DNA of 64,000 bases. Source: Diphasiastrum complanatum (Eukaryota > Streptophyta > Lycopodiopsida > Lycopodiales > Lycopodiaceae). Made by a program: the position numbers and the translations under genes. The stretch covers positions 20,095,003 through 20,159,002 of the forward strand of contig CM055111.1 of assembly GCA_029204225.1 (NCBI GenBank), written 5' to 3'. Positions 62,480 through 64,000 of this stretch are shown here, piece after piece; positions within the stretch are counted from its first letter, which is position 1; the number at the start of each line of letters is the position of its first letter. The notes beneath the pieces are model-generated. The model saw only the letters and a list, made by a program, of their open reading frames with translations, had not been told where the DNA came from and did not search any database.

Positions 62480-63220
62480 TCAACTTTCGTCTGAATTCTG
62501 AGTTTTACCATCTGCTATTGCAACTTGGTCCGAATCTTGAATTGGACTTTTGTTGTCTGCAACTATTTCTAGACCTGGGACTAGACTTTCATTGTCACTT
62601 TGCTCATCCGAATCATTGTCCTTGCTTCGCTCATCCGCTTCGTCGTTGTCACTTTGCTCATTAGACTCATTGCTGGTATCATCTTCATCTTCATAAGTTT
62701 CTTCCCTTTCATTCCCATTGTCAATCTGTTGATGCTTTAGTATATACACTCACTAGGTTCTGAATTCGCATGTTCATTTTCTCAAACCACCTAGATTGTT
62801 CTTCTTTCCTTTCAGCTTCCAGCTTAAGCCGTTGTTCTTGCTACTCGTACTTTAAAACATATTCCATAGTTTCCCTTAATCGAAACCCAGGCTGGAGAGA
62901 AGTAGTTTGTAGATAGTTTTCTTCAATACTCCGATATTGAGGATGTAAGCCATATATACTTCTTAGTGCTCCATTTAACTTGACCATTGGAAGCTCATTT
63001 TCATCGTTGGAACTTGTTTGTGAAGAAGTAGATCTAGATGAGCTAGATTCAGATGCATTGGTCTCTTGATTAATGTGCTCATCAATTTCCATCATCTCTT
63101 TTAAGCCTTGATGTAGACGACAAGGTAATTGCTTTATATGAGGACCGTTGTATTGCATTCGTCGTCTACATCGATCATTATGAGGATTATTGTCTCCAAC
63201 GCTAAATGAGGATGAAGAAT
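62480..63220 (-). pseudogene. Unrecognised coding relic with Ser-rich and acidic parts, right arm
   Basis: Counterpart of 6580-7297. 63158-62841 reads MQYNGPHIKQLPCRLHQGLK, SESSSSRSTSSQTSS and ALRSIYGLHPQYRSIEENYL; 62749-62480 is the acidic repeat stretch (SNEQSDNDEADERSKDNDSD). This copy has six bases more before MEYVLKYE than the left one. Confidence 0.45.
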
Positions 63221-63609
63221 CCTATGTACCAAAATAACAAGAAGTAGGTTGAAACAATGCTTGATAAACATTTCCTTCCAATACTTGATAAATGTTGCAT
63301 ATGAATATAAATTACCTCTTTGTTTTAAAAGTATGAACATACCAATGTATCTATTAGACCATTTTCCATTTCAACTTGTTAATATTCAATGAACTCAAAG
63401 AATTGCACGCTTCTACATATTTACATATTTATGGATTTAACATTCATGAGCTTTCACTTATTATCTTATGTAAACATCTAGGCAAATGATGAATAATGCT
63501 CCTAATATTTGACATATTTAATGACACAAACCAAATACAAGATGCATGGATTATACACCTCTGCATATCAACAAAAATTTAAATCTTCACATTTGACTTA
63601 TTATCTTTT

Positions 63610-64000
63610 GCAAACATTTGGGTAAAGGATGGTTGAAACTATACTTCATGAACAATTCCTCCCCAAACCTAATAGATTTAGTGGCACAGACCATTACATA
63701 AGTACCCTTTACATTCCTAGTAAAACATTCTTCTTTTCCATTGGTGCACAATTTGTCAATAGAGGGTGGCCAATGGAACTATTTATATATGCAGCAATGT
63801 TTTCATGCACATCTGGATGTCCATCAATGTATGTACGATTTGCCCTTGAGATGTTGCCTCCTTGCATGCGTTGCTCCTCTAAAGAACAAGCATTTCAATT
63901 CAAGCCATATACTTGCATCCTCCATTGGTGATGACACAAAGCCTGTCAATCACCCCAATTGTATTGATGTCCTGCATATGGCATCAATGTCACAACACTA
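63610..64000 (-). pseudogene. SET-domain gene, right arm (runs off the window)
   Basis: On the minus strand it carries the same SET core as 5798-6190 (DGHPDVHEN near 63820, YINSSIGHPLLTNC, then SIRFGEELFMKYSF). It shares the in-frame TGA and frame change with the left copy, lacks the 15 bases that encode DFEEC there, and has its own changes (GN to EN). The part that encodes the start of the domain lies past the window end. Confidence 0.7.

Larger units (their letters stand above)
59957..64000 (-). repeat. Right arm of the >4 kb inverted repeat (partner 5798-9880)
   Basis: It carries the same module in reverse: gypsy protease end, gag, spacer, unrecognised frames, and SET gene. The window ends inside the SET gene. 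Compared with the left arm it lacks about 98 bases of the protease (near 60190), about 15 bases of the SET core (near 63760), and has a local tandem repeat near 60985-61110. Confidence 0.95.

Overview
The window looks like nuclear DNA of a land plant. It is AT-rich and consists almost entirely of nested, broken transposable elements of plant type: Ty1/copia and Ty3/gypsy LTR retrotransposons, plus CACTA (En/Spm) DNA transposons carrying the tnp2, DUF4218 and DUF4216 domains. Primer-binding sites match plant initiator-Met tRNA and tRNA-Asp. Intron borders have GT-AG form. I see no intact ordinary host gene, no rRNA, tRNA or CRISPR, and nothing bacterial. I cannot name the species.

Layout. 1-670 is the end of a copia element inserted in a CACTA remnant (671-1390, minus strand). 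1405-1915 is a cluster of short palindromes. 3440-5480 holds N-terminal remnants of another CACTA transposase on the plus strand. 5500-9880 is a module made of a broken SET-domain methyltransferase gene, several unrecognised coding relics and the gag-protease part of a gypsy element. The same module lies in opposite orientation at 59957-64000, so it flanks the window as a >4 kb inverted repeat. The left copy runs on through gypsy reverse transcriptase and integrase to an LTR at 12301-12785. A scrambled copia relic (minus) fills 12786-14660. A 2.6 kb composite block containing a solo LTR lies at 14907-17492 and again at 37500-40091. A second copia element (plus) starts at 17789 and breaks off near 21255. 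A fairly well preserved CACTA transposase (minus) fills 22000-25680. Copies of a broken EamA/DMT-type transporter gene lie at 27878-29068 and 34728-35955.

The most unusual part is a block present at 30505-32555 and 44615-46499 (the second continuing at 52642). On the minus strand it carries a histone H3-like reading frame that starts MARTKSTA or MAKNKSTA, has the H3 core motifs, two in-frame TAG codons shared by both copies, and a long C-terminal extension. It is preceded by a divergent promoter region dense in CACGTG boxes, with a TATA box on each side and leaders of about 270-310 bases. On the plus side this promoter faces an unrecognised gene, best seen at 53176-54655. A second unrecognised spliced gene (minus) converges on it from 56136 to 54749. 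A complete copia element of about 6.1 kb (46500-52641, two 737 bp LTRs, about 1% different by eye) has inserted into the second promoter copy.

Taken together the window is a TE nest with repeated segmental shuffling. Gene fragments (SET, H3-like, EamA transporter) have been copied along with the surrounding transposon sequence. Most reading frames are broken; the better preserved ones are the 665-codon copia pol fragment at 40788-42785, the gag-pol part of the young copia element and the exons of the CACTA transposase.
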